From: Alicyclobacillus kakegawensis NBRC 103104
Lineage (GTDB): Bacteria > Bacillota > Bacilli > Alicyclobacillales > Alicyclobacillaceae
NCBI RefSeq assembly: GCF_001552655.1
Contig: NZ_BCRP01000004.1
Location: 124,001 to 188,000 of the forward strand
Length of the DNA: 64,000 nt
Reading direction: 5' to 3'
In this document: positions 28,285 through 36,532 of the stretch, piece after piece
Position numbering within the stretch: position 1 is the first letter of the stretch
Layout of the letters: each line of letters opens with the position of its first letter
Made by a program: the position numbers and the translations under genes
Notes under the pieces: model-generated
Seen by the model: the letters and a program-made list of their open reading frames with translations, nothing else
Database searches by the model: none
What the model was told of the DNA's origin: nothing

Positions 28285-29855
28285 CCAGCGAGGTGCGGCA
28301 GCCCCTGCGATGTGAGGTGCCCAAGCCGGAGAGGACCGTCGTGGAGCGGGCGCGGCAGCGGGTGGAGGAGATATCGGGCAACGCGGTGTACCGCGACCGC
28401 CGCCTGTCGCTGCTGACGGACCTGTACCAGTTGACGATGATGTACGGTCAATACCGCCATGGGCGGGATGGCCAAAGGGTTGTCTTTGACCTGTTTTACC
28501 GCAACAATCCCTGCGGTAACGGCTACGTGATTGCGGCCGGATTGGAGCAGGTTGTGTGGTACCTGCACAACCTGCGGTTTACCGATGAGGACATCGCGTA
28601 TTTGCGCAGCCTGCAGTTGTTCGATGAGGATTTTCTCGACCGTTTGCGGCGTTTGCGTTTTACGGGCGACCTGTACGCAGTGCCTGAGGGCACAATCGTA
28701 TTTCCCAATGAACCTTTGCTGCGCGTGGAAGGCCCGGTATTCGAGCTGCAGTTTGTGGAGTCGGCAGTGCTCTCTTTTATCAATCACCAGAGCCTCATCG
28801 CCACCAAGGCGCAGCGCATGGTGGACGCCGCCCGGACGGACAGGCGCCATCCGGGCGCCAAGGTGCTGGAAATGGGGCTGCGCCGGGCCCAGAACGCCGA
28901 TGCCGCGGTTTTTGGCGCGCGGGCCGCGTTTATCGGCGGGTGTGCGGCGACGAGCAACCTGCTGGCGGCGCAGGCATACAACATCCCCGCGGTGGGCACC
29001 ATGGCGCACAGCTGGGTTCAGAGTTTCCCGAGTGAACTTGAGGCGTTCCGCGCTTACGTCGATACGTTCCCTGACCATGCGGTCTTGCTGGTGGACACGT
29101 ATGACGTGCTGCACAGCGGCGTTCCCAACGCAATTCAGATTGCCCACGAATTGGCGGCCAAAGGCAAGCGGCTGCTCGGAATCCGCATCGACAGCGGAGA
29201 TCTCGCCTATTTGTCCAAGCGGGCTCGGGCGATGCTCGATGAGGCCGGGTTGTATGACGTGGGCATCATTGCCTCGTCCGATCTTGATGAACGGACCATC
29301 CGCGAGCTGGTTATTCAGGAGGCTGAGATCACCGATTGGGGCGTCGGCACCAACCTCATCACCAGCAGCGGCTGCCCGGCGTTGGGGGCCGTGTACAAGC
29401 TGGTGGCGCAGGAAGCGGGAGGCTATATGGTGCCTAAGATTAAGGTCTCCGAAAACCCGGCGAAAATCACCAATCCAGGGCGCAAGCAGTTGCTGCGCCT
29501 GTATGTGCACGGATACGCATCCGCCGACTTGATTGCGCTGGCTGACGAGACCTACACAACCAGTCAGCCTCTGGAACTGTTTGATCCAGTGCACACGTAC
29601 AAGCGCAAGGTACTGAGAGAATATGAGATGGAGCCGCTGTTGACCCCGATTTACCTAGGTGGGGAATTGGTCTATGAGCTTCCTGACCTGCGCGCCATTC
29701 GCCGGCGCGTGGAGGACAACATCAGCCGCTTTTCGTCGGAGGTGCTGCGACCGGTCAACCCGCACATCTATCATGTCGACTTGTCGCAGCCGTTGTGGGA
29801 GTTGAAGCAACGGCTCCTGCATGAATGGCGGCCTCAGCAGACGGCTGGCGAGTAG
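28281..29855 (+). CDS. pncB: Nicotinate phosphoribosyltransferase
   Basis: 524 residues. [17 protein letters not shown] is the typical N terminus of the family, and [11 protein letters not shown] with the phosphorylation-related histidine, [16 protein letters not shown] and SSDLDE are the active-site segments. It makes nicotinate mononucleotide from nicotinate and PRPP, for NAD salvage. The start overlaps the previous gene by four bases, so it is cotranscribed with the SuhB-like gene. ispH follows after 46 bases. Confidence 0.95.
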   Translation: MTSEVRQPLRCEVPKPERTVVERARQRVEEISGNAVYRDRRLSLLTDLYQLTMMYGQYRHGRDGQRVVFDLFYRNNPCGNGYVIAAGLEQVVWYLHNLRFTDEDIAYLRSLQLFDEDFLDRLRRLRFTGDLYAVPEGTIVFPNEPLLRVEGPVFELQFVESAVLSFINHQSLIATKAQRMVDAARTDRRHPGAKVLEMGLRRAQNADAAVFGARAAFIGGCAATSNLLAAQAYNIPAVGTMAHSWVQSFPSELEAFRAYVDTFPDHAVLLVDTYDVLHSGVPNAIQIAHELAAKGKRLLGIRIDSGDLAYLSKRARAMLDEAGLYDVGIIASSDLDERTIRELVIQEAEITDWGVGTNLITSSGCPALGAVYKLVAQEAGGYMVPKIKVSENPAKITNPGRKQLLRLYVHGYASADLIALADETYTTSQPLELFDPVHTYKRKVLREYEMEPLLTPIYLGGELVYELPDLRAIRRRVEDNISRFSSEVLRPVNPHIYHVDLSQPLWELKQRLLHEWRPQQTAGE

Positions 29856-29901
29856 CCGCAGGCGCGCAGCGGGGCTGGTTTCTACGAAAGGAGGAGCAGC
29901 C

Positions 29902-30846
29902 ATGAAGGTCATTCGCATTGCTCCCAGGGGCTATTGCCACGGTGTGGTGGACGCGATGGTGCTCGCGCGGCAAGCCGTCGAGGACCCCTCTCTGCCTCGA
30001 CCCATCTATATCTTGGGCATGATTGTTCATAATCAGCACGTGGTGGAGGCGTTCGAAAAGGTGGGCATCATCACCCTGGACGGGGCCAATCGCCTGGAAT
30101 TGTTGGAGCAGGTGAAAGAGGGCACGGTGATTTTCACCGCGCACGGGGTCTCTCCGGAGGTAAGGCGGCGGGCCGCGGAGCGGGGGTTGCGCGTCATTGA
30201 CGCGACATGCCCGGACGTGACGCGCACGCACGATTTGATTCGCGACAAGGCCGAGCAAGGGTATGACATTGTTTACATTGGCCGCAGAGGCCATCCAGAG
30301 CCGGAAGGGGCTTGCGGTGTCGCGCCTGAGCGCGTGCACTTGGTAGAAAATGAACAGGATATTGAGCGACTCAACCTCAGCAATCCGAAGATTGCCGTGA
30401 CCAACCAGACCACCATGAGCCAGTGGGATACCGCTCACTTGATGGCGGCGGTTAAGGCAAAGTATCCGCAGGCTGAGGTGCATAACGAGTTATGCATGGC
30501 CACGCAGACCCGGCAACAGGCGGTGGCCGAGCAGGCCAAGGAGGCCGACCTGTGCATTGTCGTCGGCGATCCGCGCAGCAACAACTCCAATCGCTTGGCG
30601 CAGGTGTCCGAGGAAATTGCCGGCACAAAGGCCTATCGGGTCGCGGATGTCACGGAAATCCAGCGCGACTGGCTAAAAGGTGTGAAAACGGTCGCCGTGA
30701 CGGCCGGCGCTTCCACGCCGACCGCTGTCACCAGCGAGGTCATCGCCTACTTGGAACAGTTTGATGAAAATGACCAGGCGACCTGGGTGCCAGTGCGGAC
30801 GGCCAGCGTGGACAAGATTTTGCCCACGCCGCGTCGGCACGCTTAA
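29902..30846 (+). CDS. ispH: 4-hydroxy-3-methylbut-2-enyl diphosphate reductase
   Basis: 314 residues. The three cysteines binding the Fe-S cluster are in [24 protein letters not shown] and [13 protein letters not shown]. The [10 protein letters not shown] and SNNSNRL segments are also typical. It makes IPP and DMAPP in the last step of the MEP isoprenoid pathway. AAAGGAGGAG precedes the ATG. It needs Fe-S clusters, so it depends on the suf system. The third gene in a run with suhB-like and pncB. Confidence 0.97.
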   Translation: MKVIRIAPRGYCHGVVDAMVLARQAVEDPSLPRPIYILGMIVHNQHVVEAFEKVGIITLDGANRLELLEQVKEGTVIFTAHGVSPEVRRRAAERGLRVIDATCPDVTRTHDLIRDKAEQGYDIVYIGRRGHPEPEGACGVAPERVHLVENEQDIERLNLSNPKIAVTNQTTMSQWDTAHLMAAVKAKYPQAEVHNELCMATQTRQQAVAEQAKEADLCIVVGDPRSNNSNRLAQVSEEIAGTKAYRVADVTEIQRDWLKGVKTVAVTAGASTPTAVTSEVIAYLEQFDENDQATWVPVRTASVDKILPTPRRHA

Positions 30847-30872
30847 CGTCGAAATGGTTGGGAGAGGTGTGC

Positions 30873-31067
30873 GTGTTCCTCACGGTGACCTTGGTCGTGA
30901 TGTTCCTGCTGGCGGTGGTCTGTTGGCTTGTGCGCAAGAAAACCCTGCGCGGACTGTTTGCCACCCTGGCGGTTCTCTTCTTTCTGGCTTTTATGGGGCT
31001 GCTGGGATACGACATCGGCTATCAGGCGGGGGTGCGCGGCGTGCACATTTTGGGTTTCCTGGTATAG
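30873..31067 (+). CDS. Small two-span membrane protein, 64 residues
   Basis: Two hydrophobic segments, FLTVTLVVMFLLAVVCWLV and GLFATLAVLFFLAFMGLLGY, separated by RKKTLR, so the ends should face out with the loop inside. GTG 30873 has GGAGAGGTG just upstream. It starts 26 bases after ispH and probably shares its transcript. No family recognised. The proS promoter overlaps its last codons. Confidence 0.6.
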   Translation: MFLTVTLVVMFLLAVVCWLVRKKTLRGLFATLAVLFFLAFMGLLGYDIGYQAGVRGVHILGFLV

Positions 31068-31250
31068 TGAACAACCGGCGGAGGCGCCAGTCCGCTCCGT
31101 GTGTCAGGTTCAGGCAAGCGTGAGGGGTTAAGAACAAGCCTATCCGTCCGATACTGACGACGTAGGAGACAGTGGCTACGACGGCTGAGCGGCGGCCGGC
31201 GGCGATGGGTCATGGATAGGTGTTGGTGATGAACGTGTGGGAGGATGCAG
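31060..31250 (+). promoter_or_regulatory. proS promoter and long leader
   Basis: An extended -10 TGGTATAGT at 31060 predicts a start near 31075, giving a leader of about 175 bases. Inside it GCGGA/TCCGC, CGTAG/CTACG and a long-range CCTATCC (31139) with GGATAGG (31214) could pair. The T-box antiterminator consensus is not present and no intrinsic terminator is seen. I cannot assign a riboswitch class. Confidence 0.4.
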
Positions 31251-32702
31251 ATGGCGAAGCAGGATAAAGAGTTTGTGAAGGAAATCACGCCCCAGAGTGA
31301 GGACTTTTCACGGTGGTACATTGACGTGATTCAGAAAGCCGACTTGATGGACTACGCGCCGGTGCGCGGCTGCATCGTGTTCAAGCCGGACGGGTATGAA
31401 TTGTGGGAGGCTTGCCAACGCGAGCTGGATGTTCGCTTCAAGCGGACAGGCCACCGCAACGCCTATTTTCCGCTGTTTATTCCGGAGAGCTTCCTTGAAA
31501 AGGAAAAGGAGCACGTGGAAGGGTTCAACCCCGAGCTGCCCTGGGTGACCGAGGCGGGCGGAGAAAAACTGGAGGAGCGGCTGGCCATCCGCCCCACATC
31601 GGAGACGGTCATCGGCTACATGTATGCGCGCTGGATTCATTCCTACCGCGACCTGCCTGTGCTCATCAACCAATGGGCAAACGTCGTGCGCTGGGAGAAG
31701 CGGACCCTGCCGTTTTTGCGCACCAGTGAATTCCTCTGGCAGGAGGGACACACGGCCCACGCGACGGCCGAGGAGGCGGAGCAGGAGACGCGCCAGATGC
31801 TTGATGTGTACACCGACTTTGTCGAAAACGTGCTGGCGGTTCCGGTTTTCCGCGGGCAGAAGACGCCTTCCGAGAAGTTCGCCGGTGCGGTGGCCACGTA
31901 CTCGCTGGAGGCGATGATGAAAGACGGCAAGGCCCTGCAGGCGGCCACGTCCCACTACCTGGGGCAAAATTTCGCCAAAGGGTTTGAGATCAAGTATTTG
32001 GACAGGGACAACCAGCTGAAATATGTGTACACCACCTCCTGGGGCATCAGCACCCGCATCCTGGGGGCCATCATCATGGTGCACGGCGACGACAAAGGCT
32101 TGGTGCTGCCGCCGAAAATTGCGCCCACGCAGGTGATCATCGTGCCCATCGGCCCGCAGAAGGAGCGGGCGCGAGTTGTCGAGCACGCCACTACGCTGCG
32201 CGATCAACTCCTGTCGGCCGGGTGGCGGGTGCGCATGGATGACCGCGAAGATTTCAGCCCCGGTTGGAAGTTTAACGAATACGAAATGCGGGGCGTCCCG
32301 ATTCGCCTGGAGCTGGGACCGCGCGACATGGCCAGTGGTCAGGTCACCTTGGCGCGCCGCGACACCGGGGAGAAGCTGGCCGTGCCGGAGAGCGAATTGG
32401 CGGCCAGGCTGCCGCAGTTGATGGACGATATCCAGGCGACGATGTATCAAAAGGCCAAAAAATTTGCCGACGACCATTCGCATATCGCGCACAGCCTCGG
32501 CGAGATCACCGAGATCATCCAGAGCCAGCGAGGTTTCGTGTTGGCCGGATGGTGCGGCGATGACGGGTGTGAGCGGCGGATTAAGGAAGAAGCGGGGGCG
32601 ACCAGCCGCAACATCCCGTTCCAGCCGCCGCAGACGCTGCCGACTTGCGCGGTTTGCGGCCGGCCGGCCGCGCATTCTGTGTGGTACGCAAAAGCATACT
32701 GA
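31251..32702 (+). CDS. proS: Prolyl-tRNA synthetase, archaeal/eukaryotic type
   Basis: 483-residue class II synthetase of the short ProS type without the bacterial editing insertion. Motif 2 is in RWEKRTLPFLRTSEFLWQEGHTAHA, and motif 3 in YTTSWGISTRILGAIIMVHGD. The C-terminal domain has the zinc-type cysteines WCGDDGCERR and TCAVCGRPA. It charges tRNA-Pro. GGGAGG precedes ATG 31251 by six bases. Its neighbour is proline dehydrogenase, so proline use and proline charging sit side by side. Confidence 0.96.
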   Translation: MAKQDKEFVKEITPQSEDFSRWYIDVIQKADLMDYAPVRGCIVFKPDGYELWEACQRELDVRFKRTGHRNAYFPLFIPESFLEKEKEHVEGFNPELPWVTEAGGEKLEERLAIRPTSETVIGYMYARWIHSYRDLPVLINQWANVVRWEKRTLPFLRTSEFLWQEGHTAHATAEEAEQETRQMLDVYTDFVENVLAVPVFRGQKTPSEKFAGAVATYSLEAMMKDGKALQAATSHYLGQNFAKGFEIKYLDRDNQLKYVYTTSWGISTRILGAIIMVHGDDKGLVLPPKIAPTQVIIVPIGPQKERARVVEHATTLRDQLLSAGWRVRMDDREDFSPGWKFNEYEMRGVPIRLELGPRDMASGQVTLARRDTGEKLAVPESELAARLPQLMDDIQATMYQKAKKFADDHSHIAHSLGEITEIIQSQRGFVLAGWCGDDGCERRIKEEAGATSRNIPFQPPQTLPTCAVCGRPAAHSVWYAKAY

Positions 32703-32723
32703 GTGGATAGGGGGGACGCACAC

Positions 32724-33638
32724 ATGGAAGCCATGCTGAGGTCGTTTTTTCAGGCGTTGGCGGCCAACTCGTTGGCGAATCGCTGGGCCAAGCGGTACGG
32801 CTTGCGACTGGGCGCCCAGCGGTTTGTCGCGGGCGAGAGCATCACGGATGCCATCGACACGATTCGCGCCCTCAACCGCTCCGGCATGAAGGTGACGCTC
32901 GACCATTTGGGGGAGTTTGTCCGCGACGAGGTGGAGGCCCGGGATGCCGCCAAGGTGTGTGTGCGGACACTGACTGCTATCCACGAGTCTGGCGTCGATG
33001 CCACACTTTCGTTGAAGATGACGCAGTTGGGGCTGGACATCCGGCGCGAGCTGTGCATGGAAAACATGCGTTGGATTCTGGATACGGCCGGCCAGTATGG
33101 GATCTTGGTCACCATCGATATGGAAGACTACCAACACTGTCAGGTGACCCTCGACATCTTGGACGAGTTGCGCCGCGACTACAGCAACGTGGGAACGGTG
33201 ATTCAGGCTTACCTCTTCCGCAGTCTGGAGGACGTCAAGCGTCTGGGAGCAGAGGGAGTGCACCTGCGCATCGTCAAAGGCGCGTACAAAGAGCCGGCGT
33301 CGGTCGCCTTTCAGGACAAATCGCAGGTGGATGCCAACTACCTGCGCCTGCTGGAGACACAGCTGCAAAGCCGCGGCTTCACCGCCATCGCCACGCACGA
33401 TCCGGCCATCATTGCGCACGCCAAGCGGTTCATCGCTGAACACCGCATCCCGCAGGACAAATACGAGTTTCAGATGCTGTACGGCATTGCCACGCAGCTG
33501 CAGAGCCAACTGGTTGCAGAAGGGTATCCGTTGCGCATCTACGTGCCGTACGGAAACGACTGGTTTGGCTACTTCATGCGCAGGCTGGCGGAACGGCCGG
33601 CGAACGTGGCGTTTGTGCTGCGGGGGCTGTTTCGCTGA
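32724..33638 (+). CDS. Proline dehydrogenase (monofunctional)
   Basis: 304-residue FAD-barrel enzyme oxidising proline to pyrroline-5-carboxylate and feeding electrons to quinone. Typical motifs are DMEDYQHCQVTLDIL, LRIVKGAYKEPASVAF with the flavin-contacting residues, ATHDPAIIAHAK, and the C-terminal VPYGNDWFGYFMRRLAERPAN. It is the short single-domain form; the partner pyrroline-5-carboxylate dehydrogenase is not in the window. AGGGGGG lies eight bases before ATG 32724. It follows proS by 21 bases. Confidence 0.94.
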   Translation: MEAMLRSFFQALAANSLANRWAKRYGLRLGAQRFVAGESITDAIDTIRALNRSGMKVTLDHLGEFVRDEVEARDAAKVCVRTLTAIHESGVDATLSLKMTQLGLDIRRELCMENMRWILDTAGQYGILVTIDMEDYQHCQVTLDILDELRRDYSNVGTVIQAYLFRSLEDVKRLGAEGVHLRIVKGAYKEPASVAFQDKSQVDANYLRLLETQLQSRGFTAIATHDPAIIAHAKRFIAEHRIPQDKYEFQMLYGIATQLQSQLVAEGYPLRIYVPYGNDWFGYFMRRLAERPANVAFVLRGLFR

Positions 33639-33686
33639 GCTTTCGCATACGGATCCGCACGTACAAGCACGGCGCTATGAGAGGAC

Positions 33687-33703
33687 GGGGGCCAAGCGCC
33701 CCC
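33687..33703 (+). terminator. Weak hairpin after proline dehydrogenase
   Basis: GGGGGC, five-base loop, GCCCCC. No U-tract follows, so termination is uncertain. Apart from this, 33639-33747 contains nothing I can assign. Confidence 0.35.
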
Positions 33704-33747
33704 TGCTTGCGATTCCATCCCTTAGAACGTGGTCATCTCCACCTTGA

Positions 33748-33975
33748 TTAGGGACGCGTGTCTCCACCGCGCAGCGCGCGCCACAACCACTTCGGGTCGA
33801 GGGCCCGGCTCATGTGGAAGCAAAATCCGCCCAAGCTTGCCGCCAGCAACGTCGAGAATAGCACCAGTCCCCATGTCCAACCGACGGCGGCGGAAATGCA
33901 AAAGCCGATGAAACCTGGTCCATACAGCGCGTGATTCGCTCGACGCGCCCCTGTTTTTCTCCTATTTTTTAGAGA
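33748..33975 (-). other. Open hydrophobic reading frame continuing in frame after the DUF2249 stop
   Basis: Directly after the UGA that ends DUF2249, the same frame stays open for 75 codons. It reads a short basic stretch and then LYGPGFIGFCISAAVGWTWG and LVLFSTLLAASLGGFCF, which look like two membrane spans, ending RGGDTRP and TAA. A TAGGAGA site lies a few codons in, but no ATG, GTG or TTG follows at usable distance. It may be a small membrane protein with a rare start, a decayed gene, or readthrough. The amino-acid composition looks protein-like rather than random. Confidence 0.45.
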
Positions 33976-34215
33976 TCATGCTTTCCGGCCAATCTTAACC
34001 TGGAACGTCTCCGGGCCCTGTTCAATGTAATCCCAGCTGAACTGTCCAGGGCGTTCAAACTGGAACTGGTAGCGGAGCGGGACGGGATCGTGATCGTTAA
34101 TCAAAAGCATCGCTTCACCCGGCTTCAACCGGTCGAATGTCTCGAAAATCACCTTGTGCTTCAATTGCGGTGGATACTCGGTGGCGCGAACCGTTGCCGC
34201 GAACTGTTCACTCAT
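33976..34215 (-). CDS. DUF2249 domain protein
   Basis: 79 residues with the DUF2249 core: HKVIFETFDRLKPGEAMLLINDHDPVPLRYQFQFERPGQFSWDYIEQGP split over the middle of the protein; the NDHDPVPLRYQF part is the family signature. These proteins resemble TusA/SirA folds and are often found with denitrification, hemerythrin and NO-stress genes. It is divergent from the Crp/Fnr gene, with two Crp-type sites in the 240 bases between them, so it is probably in the same regulon. A hydrophobic frame follows its stop. Confidence 0.85.
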   Translation of the reverse strand: MSEQFAATVRATEYPPQLKHKVIFETFDRLKPGEAMLLINDHDPVPLRYQFQFERPGQFSWDYIEQGPETFQVKIGRKA

Positions 34216-34281
34216 TCCAAACGGCCTCCTCAGAACAGTGTGCTTGCTCCCTCGACTTTACTCATCCAAATTGGCAGCGTG

Positions 34282-34295
34282 GTGATCTGGGTCAC
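34282..34295. promoter_or_regulatory. Crp/Fnr-family binding site 1
   Basis: GTGATCTGGGTCAC, a perfect GTGA-N6-TCAC palindrome about 67 bases upstream of the DUF2249 start. It fits the recognition helix of the adjacent regulator. Confidence 0.7.
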
Positions 34296-34350
34296 ACACA
34301 GCGCGCAAAGCCCGTTCGCGTGAGCGAGCGCATGCCGTAAGCAACCTGGC

Positions 34351-34364
34351 GTGATGTACCTCAC
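34351..34364. promoter_or_regulatory. Crp/Fnr-family binding site 2
   Basis: GTGATGTACCTCAC, again GTGA-N6-TCAC. It lies just upstream of a possible promoter GTGACA (34368) and GATAAA (34390) for the regulator gene, near position -44 from a predicted start around 34402. Confidence 0.7.
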
Positions 34365-34458
34365 ACTGTGACAAAACAGAAAGGGATAAGATAAAACGGG
34401 GTCAGTGAATGAGGGCATAGGTCATACGGAATGTGATGTGGGAAGAAGGGACCCGTTG

Positions 34459-35154
34459 ATGTCCGATAACGGACTGGAAGTTCTGCGCGAGTTCGAGCTG
34501 TTCAAGGACTTGACCCTTGAGGAATTGCAACACGTGCACAAGCTTGTCTTCGAACGGAGTTATGAGCGTGGCGAGTACGTGTTTTTGGAAGGGCAAGAAC
34601 GCGAATCGGTGTACTTCATTCGCCGCGGAATGATCAAAATCTTGAAGACGGACAAAGACGGCCGTGAACATATTGTCAACATTCTGGGGAAGGGGCAAAT
34701 GTTCCCCCACGTGGGTTTCTTTCAAGATTCACCGTATCCCGGCACGGCCCAGGTGATGGAGTCTGCCGCGTTGCTTGGCATCCGCTGCCTTCCATTTGAT
34801 GCATTGCTTATGGAACGTCCAGGCATCATGCGCAAGTTGATGCGGGTGATGGGGGAGAAGCTCGTCCAGTTACAAGAGAAGTTGCAGCAATTGGCGGTGT
34901 TTGATGCGCATGATCGCGTCATTGCCTTACTCCGGCACTTTGCGGAGGAATACGGACGACCGGAGCCTGATGGCATCCATGTCAAGCTACCGGTTACACA
35001 CGGGGAAATGGCGCACATGATTGGCATCACGCGCGAATCGGTGAACCGCGTGTGTAACCAGCTGCGGAGGGATGGAGTCCTCAGTGGAGATCGGAATGAA
35101 TGGGTCTCCCATATTGATCGGCTTGGCGGATACGGTGTAGGGGGACATGAATGA
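34459..35154 (+). CDS. Crp/Fnr-family transcriptional regulator
   Basis: 231 residues. An N-terminal cyclic-nucleotide-like beta-roll (YERGEYVFLEGQERESVYFIRRG) is followed by a long dimer helix and a winged helix whose recognition helix reads GITRESVNRVCNQL. The RExxxR pattern is that of Crp, which reads GTGA half-sites, matching the two palindromes upstream. No N-terminal cysteine cluster is present, so it is not a classical [4Fe-4S] Fnr; the ligand is unknown and might be haem, NO or none. ATG 34459 is favoured over 34408. The gene overlaps the NnrS-like gene by four bases. Confidence 0.9.
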   Translation: MSDNGLEVLREFELFKDLTLEELQHVHKLVFERSYERGEYVFLEGQERESVYFIRRGMIKILKTDKDGREHIVNILGKGQMFPHVGFFQDSPYPGTAQVMESAALLGIRCLPFDALLMERPGIMRKLMRVMGEKLVQLQEKLQQLAVFDAHDRVIALLRHFAEEYGRPEPDGIHVKLPVTHGEMAHMIGITRESVNRVCNQLRRDGVLSGDRNEWVSHIDRLGGYGVGGHE

Positions 35155-36518
35155 TGCATTCGACGACCTTTGTGAGCAGACTACCCCGGGCATTCATCTA
35201 TCTCGCGTTTTTCAATTTTCTGATCGGTTCCTCCCTGGGCGGTTGGATGGCTGAGGCGCCCGCTATGTGGTCGACGGTTGGGCCGATTCACGGCGAGATC
35301 AATCCATTCGGGTGGTTGACCATGCTCATCTACGGTATGACGTACGCGGTCCTGTCGCTGTTCGCCGGGATCCGGCCAGCGCGTGCATGGGTGGGTTGGC
35401 TGCACGTATGCCTGGCAGAAGCTGCTGTCATATGGATTGTCGTCGCGTATATCTTGCAGTCGCGACCCGTGTTGTCCGTGGGATTGACGTTTCAAGCTAT
35501 CGCCCCCGTCCTTTTTTTCGCCAACATCTGGTCAGCAGTGGTTTCCTCCAGACGCGATTCTCGCGGGGGAAAAGCCCTGCCAAACGCCAGCGTGGATGCG
35601 AAGAGCAGCCACGGTTTGGGCACAGGCGCCTCGGAGCGGTCGTTTCGTTCGCGGGATGCCCAGTATCTAGCCACGGATAGACTGGCGCGCCGCGGAACGG
35701 ACATCGCGCTGATCATCTTTGTCGTCGGTGCTTGGTGGGCGGCGCTCACAACGCTTTTTGGACGGACCTATCCACAAACCCTTAAACCGCAGGGGGCCAT
35801 TTTACTTGAATATTACGGATGGATCGCCGCGACTGTCCTCGCAGTGTCCCTGCATATGCTTCCACGCCTCACACAGTTCAAGGGAATAAGAGCCCAAGCG
35901 ATACGCGTCGGACAGGCCCTGTGGGGGATTGGGTTGCTGTTGGCTGTTGTGGGCACTGTGGCTCCCGTTGTCGCTTCGGCCGGGTCACGCCTGCTCGGGG
36001 CCTCCTTTATTTGGAATGCATCTATTTACTTATGGACGATGGCCGCTTCACGCCCTTCTGCAGATGGTGGCGTGCCGATAAGTCTACCAACCCGCCTCGC
36101 CTGGTTGGTCAGTTTTGCGTTCGCCTGGCTGCTGGGGGGATGTCTGCTATTCGGGATCCCTCCGCTCTCACTGTTCTCCCTACACCTTTTGTTTCTCGGT
36201 TGGATCACGACGCTTGTCTATGGAATTGGATACAGGCTGTTCCCATTGATCTTGAACAGGCCGTCGCCGCGTCGCTTCATTGCATTGGCCCAACTCCTAT
36301 GTTCTGTCGTGGGTGCGACGTTGATGGCCATCGCGTTCAGTCCCATGTCACATGGGATAGGGGCACAAACTATGCGAACGACGCTCGCCACTGGGGGAAT
36401 ACTGGCGGCGCTTGGCGCGGTCACATTTTTGCTCCAGTGGCTCCTGCCCTATGGTACACTGGGACAGAAGGGATGGGCCGGGACGCCTGCGACAGCTTTC
36501 GGTCCTCGCCGGTCTTGA
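35151..36518 (+). CDS. NnrS-like polytopic membrane protein
   Basis: 455 residues with about 12 hydrophobic segments. Histidines occur inside helices as in NnrS and haem-copper oxidase subunit I: VGPIHGEINPFGWLTMLIYG, VSLHMLPRL, and LHLLFLGWITTLVYGIGYRLFPL. NnrS is a haem and copper protein that protects against nitric oxide. The two halves look related to each other. A hydrophilic insert of about 50 residues sits near 130-180. It overlaps the Crp/Fnr gene by four bases, so regulator and membrane protein are coupled. Confidence 0.7.
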   Translation: MMHSTTFVSRLPRAFIYLAFFNFLIGSSLGGWMAEAPAMWSTVGPIHGEINPFGWLTMLIYGMTYAVLSLFAGIRPARAWVGWLHVCLAEAAVIWIVVAYILQSRPVLSVGLTFQAIAPVLFFANIWSAVVSSRRDSRGGKALPNASVDAKSSHGLGTGASERSFRSRDAQYLATDRLARRGTDIALIIFVVGAWWAALTTLFGRTYPQTLKPQGAILLEYYGWIAATVLAVSLHMLPRLTQFKGIRAQAIRVGQALWGIGLLLAVVGTVAPVVASAGSRLLGASFIWNASIYLWTMAASRPSADGGVPISLPTRLAWLVSFAFAWLLGGCLLFGIPPLSLFSLHLLFLGWITTLVYGIGYRLFPLILNRPSPRRFIALAQLLCSVVGATLMAIAFSPMSHGIGAQTMRTTLATGGILAALGAVTFLLQWLLPYGTLGQKGWAGTPATAFGPRRS

Positions 36519-36532
36519 GGGGGGAAGCCGCC

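Noticed and set aside
31075-31250. T-box riboswitch in the proS leader
   Set aside because: The AGGGTGGNACCGCG-type element and the terminator hairpin are both absent.
31308-33509. 733-codon open frame on the minus strand opposite proS and proline dehydrogenase
   Set aside because: It is the mirror of two strongly conserved genes in GC-rich DNA, has repetitive His/Arg/Leu composition and no recognisable motif or ribosome site.
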